Assembly: GCA_007122045.1 (NCBI GenBank)
Contig: SKJM01000804.1
Location: forward strand, 1 to 6,732
From: Planctomycetales bacterium
GTDB taxonomy: Bacteria; Planctomycetota; Planctomycetia; Pirellulales; Thermoguttaceae
Direction of reading: 5' to 3'
Length of the DNA stretch: 6,732 nt
Shown here: piece by piece, positions 1 to 5,502 of the stretch
Numbering within the stretch: position 1 is the first letter of the stretch
Layout of the letters: every line of letters begins with the position of its first letter
Program-made: the position numbers and the translations under genes
The notes under the pieces: generated by a model
What the model was told of the DNA's origin: nothing
Databases searched by the model: none
Seen by the model: the letters and a program-made list of their open reading frames with translations, nothing else

Positions 1-4
1 CGAT

Positions 5-103
5 GCGTGCTTGGCGGATCCACTTGCTCGCGCTGCGTGCTTGGCGGATCCACTTGCTCGCGCTGCGTGCTTGGCGGATCCACTTGCTCGCGCTGCGTGC
101 TTG
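5..103. repeat. 30-bp perfect tandem repeat, 3.3 copies
   Basis: Three identical 30-base units lie head to tail at 5-34, 35-64 and 65-94, followed by the first 9 bases of a fourth (95-103). Each unit begins GCGTGCTTGG and carries a central GGATCC. The array starts at the window edge, so more copies may lie to the left. The units are exactly 30 bases, so any frame through them repeats every 10 residues, but no start signal or coding context supports a protein. There is no spacer between units, which excludes a CRISPR. It is best called a minisatellite-like intergenic repeat of unknown role. Confidence 0.95.
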
Positions 104-570
104 TATGCGAGAAAGTCGTGAGGCAACGTGCATTGCAGTTTCGCCCAGCTCAGGCTGGTGGCATTGTCGAACCGACCGTCCCATTCATTTTGCCTAGATC
201 TCCTGGTCCGCCGTCAGCGACCGGCGTATCGGAATCGGTGCCAAGTCGTACTTGGTTACGCTGGCGCGACGGGTTGGGGTCAGGTGGTCTGGAGGCACGT
301 CACCGGGTGGTCGCGGCGAATGTGGCATGGGCACAACATGGGCGCCGGAAGGGCACCATGGCCGTAAAGTGTGCTTGTATCAGGATTTGCATCCTGTTTC
401 CAGATCAAACGTTGCGATTTGTCATCGTTCGCCATTACGGACCGTGACGAAGAAGTGTTCGTAACTCCTTTCCAGGTTGGCACTTACAAGAAACGGCTCG
501 CGTCCGGCGCCCGGCGGCACACGCTGTGCATATTGCTCAACTTGTTCGAAGCCAACCGGGAGTACGCACC
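104..570. other. Long intergenic stretch, no gene supported
   Basis: No reading frame here has both a plausible ribosome binding site and protein-like composition. The longest frame, running out of the tandem repeat to about 447, encodes a Cys/Arg/Ser-rich product typical of random GC-rich translation. The base composition is less GC-biased than in the neighbouring genes, as expected for non-coding DNA. One compact hairpin is visible at 381-396: a 6-bp perfect stem CAGGAT/ATCCTG with a TTGC loop, followed by TTT. It could be a weak terminator or a chance palindrome. The promoter of the gene at 571 should lie in this stretch, but I could not identify it with confidence. Confidence 0.6.
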
Positions 571-855
571 ATGACTGATCGGGCACGTGTTTTGAAGTCG
601 GAGCAGGCCGACATTCCCAAGGAAATCAGCGATCTCGTCGCCGTAATTGGCGAGCTGCCGCAGGAGTATCGCGTTGCTTTGGAGCCGGCGCTGAAGCGGG
701 TGGTCGACGGGACAGTCCGCCGCCGTCGGATTCTGGGCCTCGTCCAGGACGCATTGGGCCAGTTGCGTCTCGATATGAAGTATCTGGCGTTCGATCTGGA
801 GGCCACCCGCCGCGAGCGGGACGAGTACCGGGGTAAATTGGAAGGGCCCAAGTAG
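571..855 (+). CDS. Small helical hypothetical protein, 94 aa
   Basis: I do not recognise a named family. The ATG at 571 is preferred over an in-frame ATG at 526 because GGGAG (558-562) sits 8 bases upstream and the extra 15 residues do not look like part of a fold. The protein is predicted mostly helical and soluble, with no signal peptide or membrane segment. It has an acidic/amphipathic N-terminal half (IPKEISDLVAVIGELP, residues 15-30), a basic patch RRRR at 50-53, and a charged C-terminal helix ending in ATRRERDEYRGKL (residues 79-90), which may form a coiled coil. The basic patch could contact nucleic acid, but that is speculation. The coding character is convincing: clean hydrophobic periodicity and an SD site. 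It stands alone, with structured intergenic DNA between it and the kinase. Confidence 0.8.
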   Translation: MTDRARVLKSEQADIPKEISDLVAVIGELPQEYRVALEPALKRVVDGTVRRRRILGLVQDALGQLRLDMKYLAFDLEATRRERDEYRGKLEGPK

Positions 856-996
856 TTGCAGTTTCTGTAATGAGCAACTACGATTGAGGAATGAGGGCCG
901 CAGCGCGGCACCCCCTCTCCTAGCTGCTTATTGGGGGGTGGCGTCCGGCCTGTTGTGCAGGCCGTTTGCGGGTTCAGCGTCCGGTCGGGACGCTGG
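852..996 (+). other. Cluster of four inverted repeats before the kinase
   Basis: The 189-base gap holds four successive potential hairpins. (1) GTAGTTGC 852-859 with GCAACTAC 874-881 is an 8-bp stem that includes the stop codon of the upstream gene. (2) CACCCCC 909-915 pairs with GGGGGTG 934-940. (3) CGGCCTG 946-952 pairs with CAGGCCG 958-964 around a 5-base loop and is followed by TTT. (4) CAGCGTCC 975-982 pairs with GGACGCTG 988-995 around a 5-base loop. None has a full U-tract. They may end transcription of the upstream gene, form a structured kinase leader, or belong to a small RNA; the sequence alone does not decide. Confidence 0.5.
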
Positions 997-1044
997 CGGA
1001 CTGCACCGTTCCCCTCGAAATAACGGATCCTAGGATTTCGCGGC

Positions 1045-2553
1045 ATGGGCAAACAAACCGCTGAACAGATCGCCCAGCGGGCCTTCGATCTGGGCCTGCT
1101 CGACGACCGCCAGTTACGCCAAGTCTGGGCCGAACTCGGCACCAGGAACGTCAAGGTGCGCGAGCTGGTGCAATTGCTCGTCCGGCGCGAGTTCATGACG
1201 AACTACCAGGTCGAGCGGCTGCTCAAAGGCGAGAAGACGGGCTTCTTCTACGGCGAATACAAGGTGCTTTATCTGGTCGGCACCGGCACCTTCGCGCGGG
1301 TGTTCCGCGCCGTGCATCGCGAGACGGACCAGGTGGTCGCCTTGAAGGTCCTCCGCACCCGGTTCAGCGACAATCCGACCCAATACGGCCAGTTTCTGCG
1401 GGAGGGGCAGGTGGGCCAGGCGCTGCGGCACCCGAACATCGTGCCCATCTACGAAGTCGCTTCGGAGGGGAAGCGCCATTTCCTGGTGATGGAGTTCGTC
1501 GAAGGCCGAAACCTGCGCGAGTTCGTCAAGATTCGCAAGCGTCTTTCGCCCCTGGAGTCCGTCCGCCTGATGACCGACATCTGCGAAGGGCTGAAGTACG
1601 CCTTCGAACATGGACTGACGCACCGCGACCTGAAGATGAACAACGTGCTGGTTTCCAGCCGCGGCCAGGCGAAACTCGTCGATTTCGGCCTCGCGGCCAT
1701 GGACCAGTTCCTCACCGACGAGGCGCTGGCCGACCTGCCCAATGTGCGAACCGTCGATTACGCGGCCCTGGAGCGGGTCACCGGCGTGCGGCGCGACGAT
1801 ACCCGGAGCGACATCTACTTCGCCGGCGGTATATTCTACAACATGCTGACGGGGTTCCCTCCGCTCTCGGAAACCCGCGACCGGATCCAGCGGCTCAGTA
1901 AGACGCGGTTCACCTCGGTCGTGCCGATCCAGAAGGTCGACCCGGCACTGCCGACGGCCGTCACGCTGATCGTCACCAAGTCGATGATGCTCGATCCGGC
2001 GCGGCGGTACCAGTCGCCCTCGGAAATGCTGCACGACCTGCGCGCGGCGCTGAAACGCATCGAGGAGGATCCCGCCGCGAACACGAGCGGGCCCCTGATG
2101 GTGACCGCCGAAAGCAGCACCGCCGCCAAGGCGCACGGCGAGCCCTCGGCCAAGCCGGAGCACTCGGTCATGGTGGTCGAATCGAACGTGCAGGTTCAGG
2201 ACGTTTTCCGCTCGGGTTTCCGAAAAGTGGGATACCGCGTTCTGGTAACCAGCGACCCCTCGCGGGCTATCCAACGGATCCGCCAGGACACCACGACGGC
2301 GCAGTGCGTTCTTTTCAATGCTCAAGAGCTTGGCGAAGCCGCCCTGAACGGCTTCAACAAGCTGGGCACCGACCCGAAGACCAATTTCGTGCCGGCCATG
2401 CTGCTGTTGGACGAGCGGCAGCACGCGTGGGAGGAACGGGCCATGACGGCGGAACACCGAGTGGTACTGCCCCTGCCGGTCACCATGAAGCGGCTTCGCG
2501 CCGTGCTGGCGACGCTGGTCGGCAGTGCGAACGCCGCCGAGGCTCCTCATTGA
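1045..2553 (+). CDS. Hanks-type Ser/Thr kinase with C-terminal pseudo-receiver domain
   Basis: A 502-residue cytoplasmic protein kinase with no membrane segment. AGGA (1032-1035) lies 9 bases before the ATG. Residues 1-65 form a helical N-terminal module (ending TNYQVERLLKG) typical of planctomycete kinases. The kinase domain spans about 70-340. Its glycine loop is GTGTFARV (79-86), with Ala84 replacing the third glycine. Catalytic Lys101 is in VALKVL, and Glu120 is the likely C-helix glutamate. The catalytic loop HRDLKMNN runs 193-200 (Asp195, Asn200), DFG is 213-215, the APE motif is ALE (241-243), and Asp256 is in SDIYFAGG. All catalytic residues are present, so it is probably active. After a Pro/Ala-rich linker, residues 373-492 follow the receiver fold pattern, but the acidic pair is Glu379-Ser380, the acceptor position is Asn425, and the conserved Lys is Leu477. 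The substrate is unknown. The fold assignment of the tail is moderately sure. Confidence 0.93.
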   Translation: MGKQTAEQIAQRAFDLGLLDDRQLRQVWAELGTRNVKVRELVQLLVRREFMTNYQVERLLKGEKTGFFYGEYKVLYLVGTGTFARVFRAVHRETDQVVALKVLRTRFSDNPTQYGQFLREGQVGQALRHPNIVPIYEVASEGKRHFLVMEFVEGRNLREFVKIRKRLSPLESVRLMTDICEGLKYAFEHGLTHRDLKMNNVLVSSRGQAKLVDFGLAAMDQFLTDEALADLPNVRTVDYAALERVTGVRRDDTRSDIYFAGGIFYNMLTGFPPLSETRDRIQRLSKTRFTSVVPIQKVDPALPTAVTLIVTKSMMLDPARRYQSPSEMLHDLRAALKRIEEDPAANTSGPLMVTAESSTAAKAHGEPSAKPEHSVMVVESNVQVQDVFRSGFRKVGYRVLVTSDPSRAIQRIRQDTTTAQCVLFNAQELGEAALNGFNKLGTDPKTNFVPAMLLLDERQHAWEERAMTAEHRVVLPLPVTMKRLRAVLATLVGSANAAEAPH

Positions 2554-2577
2554 CGCCCTTGGCGAGGCTTCTATAAT
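2550..2577 (+). promoter_or_regulatory. Sigma-70-type promoter for trxA
   Basis: TTGACG (2550-2555; 5 of 6 to the -35 consensus) and TATAAT (2572-2577; perfect -10) are separated by 16 bases. The -35 box overlaps the kinase stop codon TGA (2551-2553). Transcription should start near 2584, giving a leader of about 130 bases before trxA. In such GC-rich DNA a match this good is unlikely by chance, and it suggests strong housekeeping expression of thioredoxin independent of the kinase gene. Confidence 0.82.
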
Positions 2578-2583
2578 TGCAGC

Positions 2584-2714
2584 GGTTGAGCCGGGTATCG
2601 GCCGGGCGGAGGAATTCCAGCGGCGCCGTGCCGGCCTCCCCAATTCCGTACCGCCCCGGTGCCGGCGCCGTGCTCGCCCGGACCGCCGGGGAGCCTTCCG
2701 AAAGGAGCTATGCC
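2584..2714 (+). promoter_or_regulatory. GC-rich trxA leader with repeats and ribosome binding site
   Basis: This is the predicted untranslated leader of trxA. It contains an 11-base direct repeat CGGCGCCGTGC at 2621-2631 and 2663-2673 (42 bases apart). The first 8 bases of each copy are self-complementary, so the copies can also pair with each other. A small hairpin CCCGG/CCGGG (2677-2681 with 2686-2690) sits just before the ribosome binding site AAAGGAG (2701-2707, 7 bases before the ATG). A second SD-like GGAGGA at 2608-2613 lies upstream of an in-frame GTG (2628), but its 14-base spacing is poor, so I treat this stretch as non-coding. Confidence 0.4.
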
Positions 2715-3041
2715 ATGGCGAATGTCAAGGAACTATCCGAGAGCGATTTTGAAGCCGAAGTCCTTCAGTCGGATCAGCCGGTGCTGATCGACTTCTGGGC
2801 TCCCTGGTGCGGCCCGTGCCGCATGGTGGGGCCGATCGTCGAGGAACTGGCCGACGAGAATGCAGGCTCGGTCCGAGTAGCCAAAGTCAACATCGACGAC
2901 AACCAATCGCTGGCAGCGAATTACCAAGTGAGCAGCATCCCCACCATCATGCTTTTCAAGGGGGGGGATGTGGTCAACCGGTTTGTGGGTGTGCAGCCAA
3001 AGAACCGGCTCCAGGAAGCATTGGACGAGGTACTGTCCTGA
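2715..3041 (+). CDS. trxA: Thioredoxin
   Basis: A 108-residue classical thioredoxin, the cytoplasmic disulfide reductase that is recycled by thioredoxin reductase with NADPH and supplies electrons to ribonucleotide reductase, peroxiredoxins and other proteins. The active site WCGPC falls at residues 31-35 (Cys32, Cys35), with buried Asp26, Lys57 and cis-Pro76 (SSIPTIM), at the same numbers as in the E. coli protein. The length is also that of the family. The ATG at 2715 has AAAGGAG 7 bases upstream; the frame is open further upstream, but an extension would be atypical for a thioredoxin. It has its own strong promoter. A run of eight Gs (2960-2967) encodes Lys-Gly-Gly-Asp at residues 82-85. 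Confidence 0.97.
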   Translation: MANVKELSESDFEAEVLQSDQPVLIDFWAPWCGPCRMVGPIVEELADENAGSVRVAKVNIDDNQSLAANYQVSSIPTIMLFKGGDVVNRFVGVQPKNRLQEALDEVLS

Positions 3042-3178
3042 TGGCTTTCGGTAACTTGGGCTGAATTCTGTCCCTCCGCCTGCCGAATAAGTAAGCCGGG
3101 TAAATCTTGCCGGTTGCGCCAAGAATGCCGCGCCCTATCCCTGGGACCGGCTCAGGCCGTCGACAGCGGGTTGCGAAG

Positions 3179-4363
3179 ATGTCCAAGTTACGAGAAGAAT
3201 CCGGGCATTGTTCCGAGGCGGCCGCCAGCCAGCCTGCCGCGAATGAGCCGAACCGGGTCCAACAGAGCCGGATCGACCCCCCCCACGAAACGGCTTCGCC
3301 TCCGGCGCCGGCCGTCGCCGAGCCTTCGGGCGAGGCGGCCGCCGCCCCGGTCGACGAGGCCAAGCCGCCGCCCCCCGCCGACGTGGGGAACGAACGAATC
3401 CAGGTTCAGGCCGACCAATTGGCCGCCCATCTGCGCGCAAGGCAGCGGGAACTCGATCATCGCGAGTCGCAGCTCAACGCCCGGTCGGCTGCGATGGACC
3501 GCGACATGCGCACCGCACGCCTGTGGCTGAAGGAGCGCGAGGTCGAGTTGGCCGAGCGAGCCGAAGGCTTGGACCGCCGCCAGGCCGACCTGGAAAAACG
3601 CGAGGCGGAACCCCAGCGCCCTGCGCCCGACCCGGCTCGGGCCGACCGGCACGATCCCACGGACCCGCGGGAGGCGCGCTGGGAAGAAGTCGACCGTGCC
3701 GAACGGCAGGTGCAGCAAGCGCGGGCCGAGGCCGAGGCGCTGCGGGAGCAGCTCCGCGAAGCGCATCGGGAGCTTTGCGAGGAGGCCCGGCGGCAACGGC
3801 GGCGCCTCGCGGCCGAGCAGCGCGCCGCCTTGGCCGAAATGGCGAAGCAACGGGAGGCGGTTCGCCGGCGCGGCGAGCACGTCGATCAGGCTCGCGCGGC
3901 CCTGGAGCAGCTCCGGGCGGAACTGGGCCGGGTGCACCGGGAAACACTCGAACTTCGGTTGGCGACCGAGGAGTTGTGGGTGGAACTGTCCGGTGCCGCG
4001 CCGCCCGCCGCACTGACCCAATCGCTGAGCGGCATTCGCAGCAAGCTGGCCGATCACTACCGGCTTGCCAACGCCGAGCTGCGGGAGCAGAAGCAGGAAC
4101 TGGAGGCGATCCGCCGCCAACTTGGGGAGCAATGCAGCCGACTGGCCCGGCAGAGAGAGCATTACGAGCGTTGGGCTCAACAACACCGGCAGGACGCCGA
4201 GGCCGATGCCTCGCGCCTCGCCGCCCGCGAAGCTCAGTTGCACCAGCGCGAGGCGGAATTGGCCGACCGCGCACGGCATTGGCAGGCGCAGCGCCTCGAC
4301 TATGAACAGCAGATTCGCCGTTTGAAGGCCCAGCGCAGTCGGCGGGCAGCCATGACGGCGTAG
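3179..4363 (+). CDS. Coiled-coil protein of unknown function, 394 aa
   Basis: No enzymatic motif is recognisable. Residues 1-70 are a low-complexity, disordered Pro/Ala-rich tail. From about 72 on, the protein is almost entirely charged heptad-like helix rich in Glu, Arg, Ala, Gln and Leu. It falls into three segments: 72-145, about 165-260 and about 286-385. They are broken by a proline-containing linker at 146-163 and by a short distinctive patch, ELWVELSGAAPPAAL, at 265-279. There is no signal peptide or transmembrane segment, so it is probably a cytoplasmic rod-like scaffold. The start is uncertain: ATG 3179 is chosen because MSKLREESG begins a sensible N-terminus, but its SD is weak (GGG 3168-3170), and ATG 3125 or TTG 3107 are in frame. 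Its position before the flagellar operon may be incidental. The coding frame itself is certain from the continuous heptad pattern. Confidence 0.82.
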   Translation: MSKLREESGHCSEAAASQPAANEPNRVQQSRIDPPHETASPPAPAVAEPSGEAAAAPVDEAKPPPPADVGNERIQVQADQLAAHLRARQRELDHRESQLNARSAAMDRDMRTARLWLKEREVELAERAEGLDRRQADLEKREAEPQRPAPDPARADRHDPTDPREARWEEVDRAERQVQQARAEAEALREQLREAHRELCEEARRQRRRLAAEQRAALAEMAKQREAVRRRGEHVDQARAALEQLRAELGRVHRETLELRLATEELWVELSGAAPPAALTQSLSGIRSKLADHYRLANAELREQKQELEAIRRQLGEQCSRLARQREHYERWAQQHRQDAEADASRLAAREAQLHQREAELADRARHWQAQRLDYEQQIRRLKAQRSRRAAMTA

Positions 4364-4426
4364 CGCCCTCGGGATCGGCAGACAACGCACCGGCAAGCGG
4401 CAGGAATTGCGGGTTCGGCCGAGGAC

Positions 4427-4453
4427 TTCGGGCCGGCGGGCAGCGGCCCGGAA
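4427..4453 (+). terminator. Possible terminator hairpin after the coiled-coil gene
   Basis: CGGGCC (4429-4434) pairs with GGCCCG (4445-4450) around a 10-base loop, and the stem can extend by a T-G wobble and a T-A pair on the outside. It lies 65 bases past the stop codon at 4363 and upstream of the flagellar promoter, which is where a terminator would be expected. No U-tract follows (AAATCTCC), so it is only a candidate. Confidence 0.3.
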
Positions 4454-4493
4454 ATCTCCTAACTTCCTACCAGACAAGGCGTTGCGCAAAAAA

Positions 4494-4520
4494 GGCCGCC
4501 CGGTTTTCCACCTCGCGGCC
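4494..4520. promoter_or_regulatory. Inverted repeat abutting the sigma-54 promoter
   Basis: GGCCGC (4494-4499) and GCGGCC (4515-4520) form an inverted repeat with centres 21 bases apart, about two helical turns, ending 4 bases before the -24 box. The spacing is suggestive of a dimeric protein site. However, sigma-54 activators normally bind farther upstream, and short GC palindromes are common in this DNA. It could also be a hairpin. Confidence 0.22.
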
Positions 4521-4523
4521 GTT

Positions 4524-4540
4524 CTGGCACGCCGCTTGCT
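4524..4540 (+). promoter_or_regulatory. Sigma-54 (RpoN) -24/-12 promoter of the flagellar operon
   Basis: CTGGCACG-CCGC-TTGCT matches the known sigma-54 consensus YTGGCACG-N4-TTGCW at every specified base. The invariant GG (4526-4527) and GC (4538-4539) are separated by exactly 10 bases, the strict spacing this sigma factor requires. Transcription should start near 4551, 62 bases before the flgF ATG. Flagellar rod and ring genes are RpoN-dependent in many bacteria, so the context fits. The operon should therefore need an AAA+ enhancer-binding activator (FlrC/FleQ/NtrC type), which is not encoded in this window. Confidence 0.88.
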
Positions 4541-4556
4541 AAAAGGACGGTCGGCT

Positions 4557-4573
4557 GCGTCTGCCGCAGACGC
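4557..4573 (+). other. Leader hairpin of the flgF message
   Basis: GCGTCTG (4557-4563) and CAGACGC (4567-4573) form a perfect 7-bp stem with a 3-base CCG loop. It starts about 6 bases downstream of the predicted transcription start (4551) and would cap the 5' end of the message. A run of seven Gs follows at 4582-4588. A role in mRNA stability or control of translation is plausible but unproven. Confidence 0.5.
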
Positions 4574-4612
4574 CGCGACGCGGGGGGGCGACCCTGTGTT
4601 CCGCCGGTTGCC

Positions 4613-5365
4613 ATGCCTTACGGGTTATACATTTCGGCCGAAGGGGCCCATGCCCAGAGCAAGCGGCTCGAGGTCATCGCCAATAACCTGGCGAACGTCG
4701 ATACGGTCGGGTTCAAGCGCGAGTTGGCCGTCTTCCAGGCCCGCTACGCCGAGGCGATCGAGCAAGGGCTCGTCGCGCCCTATGAAGGCCGATTGGAGGA
4801 TATTGGAGGCGGGGTCGAGTTTCTCGCCACGCAAACGGAGTTCGCCCAGGGCCCCCTGCGGCACACCCGGCAGAAGACCGACCTGGCCATCGAGGGCGAC
4901 GGCTTTTTCGTGGTCGAGAAGGACGGCGAGGAGTACCTGACGCGGGCGGGAAACTTCCGCGTGGCCGCCGACGGCGAACTCCGCACCCAGCAGGGCTACC
5001 CCGTCCTGAGCGACACCGGCGCCCCGGTGGTCATCAACCCGGCCGACACCACCTGGGAGATCACGCCGACCGGCACCTTGCGGCAGTTGGGCGCCGTGCA
5101 GAACCTGGCGGTGGTGCGTCCGGAGTCGTACGCCGGGCTGCTGAAGGTGGGCGAGAACCTGTTCCGCCCGCTGACCGAACCGGAACTCATCCCCCTCGAA
5201 GAGCGCCGCGTTGCCGCCGGCTACCTGGAAGGCTCCAGCGTGAAGGCGACCACCGAGATGACTGCCATGGTCGAGGCTTCGCGCGTGCTGGAAGCCAATA
5301 TCAACTTGATGAAGGCCCAGGACCAGATGCTCAGCGGGCTGGTCAACCGCGTGCTCAGGGTGTGA
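4613..5365 (+). CDS. flgF: Flagellar proximal-rod / hook-basal-body protein FlgF
   Basis: A 250-residue member of the flagellar rod/hook family, exported by the flagellar type III apparatus (no Sec signal) to build the rod crossing the periplasm. The N-terminal helix carries the family signature VIANNLANVDTVGFKRE (21-37). The middle has the conserved IEGDGFFVV...YLTRAGNF (93-115). The C-terminal helix EMTAMVEASRVLEANINLMKAQDQML (215-240) is the other half of the D0 coiled coil. Unlike FlgG it lacks the roughly 18-residue FlgG-specific segment after the signature, and it lies directly before flgG; both support FlgF. The length is normal for the family. The ATG begins the conserved N-terminus, but no clear Shine-Dalgarno is present. 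It is the first gene after the sigma-54 promoter. Confidence 0.93.
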   Translation: MPYGLYISAEGAHAQSKRLEVIANNLANVDTVGFKRELAVFQARYAEAIEQGLVAPYEGRLEDIGGGVEFLATQTEFAQGPLRHTRQKTDLAIEGDGFFVVEKDGEEYLTRAGNFRVAADGELRTQQGYPVLSDTGAPVVINPADTTWEITPTGTLRQLGAVQNLAVVRPESYAGLLKVGENLFRPLTEPELIPLEERRVAAGYLEGSSVKATTEMTAMVEASRVLEANINLMKAQDQMLSGLVNRVLRV

Positions 5366-5415
5366 TTTTTTGTGCATGAGACGGGAGCGGCGACCAAGGC
5401 GGTGCAAGACCATAA

Positions 5416-5439
5416 CGTGGGATAGGCTTCCAGCCTGTC
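5416..5439 (+). repeat. REP-like element, forward copy
   Basis: A 24-base element that is the exact reverse complement of 5475-5498 and of 5506-5529. It has an internal palindrome, GATAGGCT (5421-5428) and AGCCTGTC (5432-5439), around a TCC loop: 8 pairs including one T-G wobble. The palindrome is preceded by GTGG at 5417-5420. A GTRG tetranucleotide at the foot of an imperfect hairpin is the known hallmark of REP elements mobilised by REP-associated (RAYT/Y1) transposases. Confidence 0.85.
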
Positions 5440-5441
5440 AA

Positions 5442-5456
5442 GTGGGATAGGCTGCC
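5442..5456 (+). repeat. Partial REP-like element, forward
   Basis: The first 12 bases of the element (GTGGGATAGGCT, 5442-5453) recur 25 bases after the first forward copy. They are followed by GCC instead of TCC, and the second palindrome arm is missing. The stretch instead runs into a small GCCG/CGGC hairpin (5454-5457 with 5465-5468). It appears to be a decayed or truncated copy. Confidence 0.7.
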
Positions 5457-5471
5457 GGAAAAGTCGGCGAA

Positions 5472-5501
5472 AAAGACAGGCTGGAAGCCTATCCCACGCA
5501 A
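5472..5501 (-). repeat. REP-like element, reversed copy 1
   Basis: This is the first of two identical 30-base units, with a 31-base period. It contains the 24-base element in reverse orientation at 5475-5498, flanked by AAA on the left and CAA on the right. It pairs perfectly with the forward copy at 5416-5439 across a 35-base loop. Confidence 0.88.
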
Positions 5502-5502
5502 C

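Noticed and set aside
11..28. Sigma-54-like TTGGC...TTGCT inside each 30-bp unit
   Set aside because: The GG and GC are separated by 11 bases instead of the required 10, and the CAC after TGG is not matched (CGG).
5..103. CRISPR array
   Set aside because: The 30-base units are directly adjacent with no spacers and no cas genes are present, so this is a simple tandem repeat.
7..447. 146-residue frame running out of the tandem repeat
   Set aside because: It has no ribosome binding site, a Cys/Arg/Ser-rich composition and no family pattern, so it looks like a chance frame.
475..490. Sigma-54 -24 box (TTGGCAC) upstream of the small gene at 571
   Set aside because: No TTGC or GC at the correct -12 position follows it.
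1114..2643. Long minus-strand frame opposite the kinase
   Set aside because: It lies antisense to a clear kinase with all catalytic motifs; its His/Arg/Gly-rich product is the usual shadow in GC-rich DNA.
3107..3178. N-terminal extension of the coiled-coil protein from TTG 3107 or ATG 3125
   Set aside because: The added residues are Pro/Arg-rich without structure and neither start has an SD; ATG 3179 is preferred, though not proven.
3188..4489. Long minus-strand and +2/+3 frames over the coiled-coil gene
   Set aside because: Several overlapping frames stay open because of high GC, but only the frame ending at 4363 shows heptad periodicity and balanced charge.
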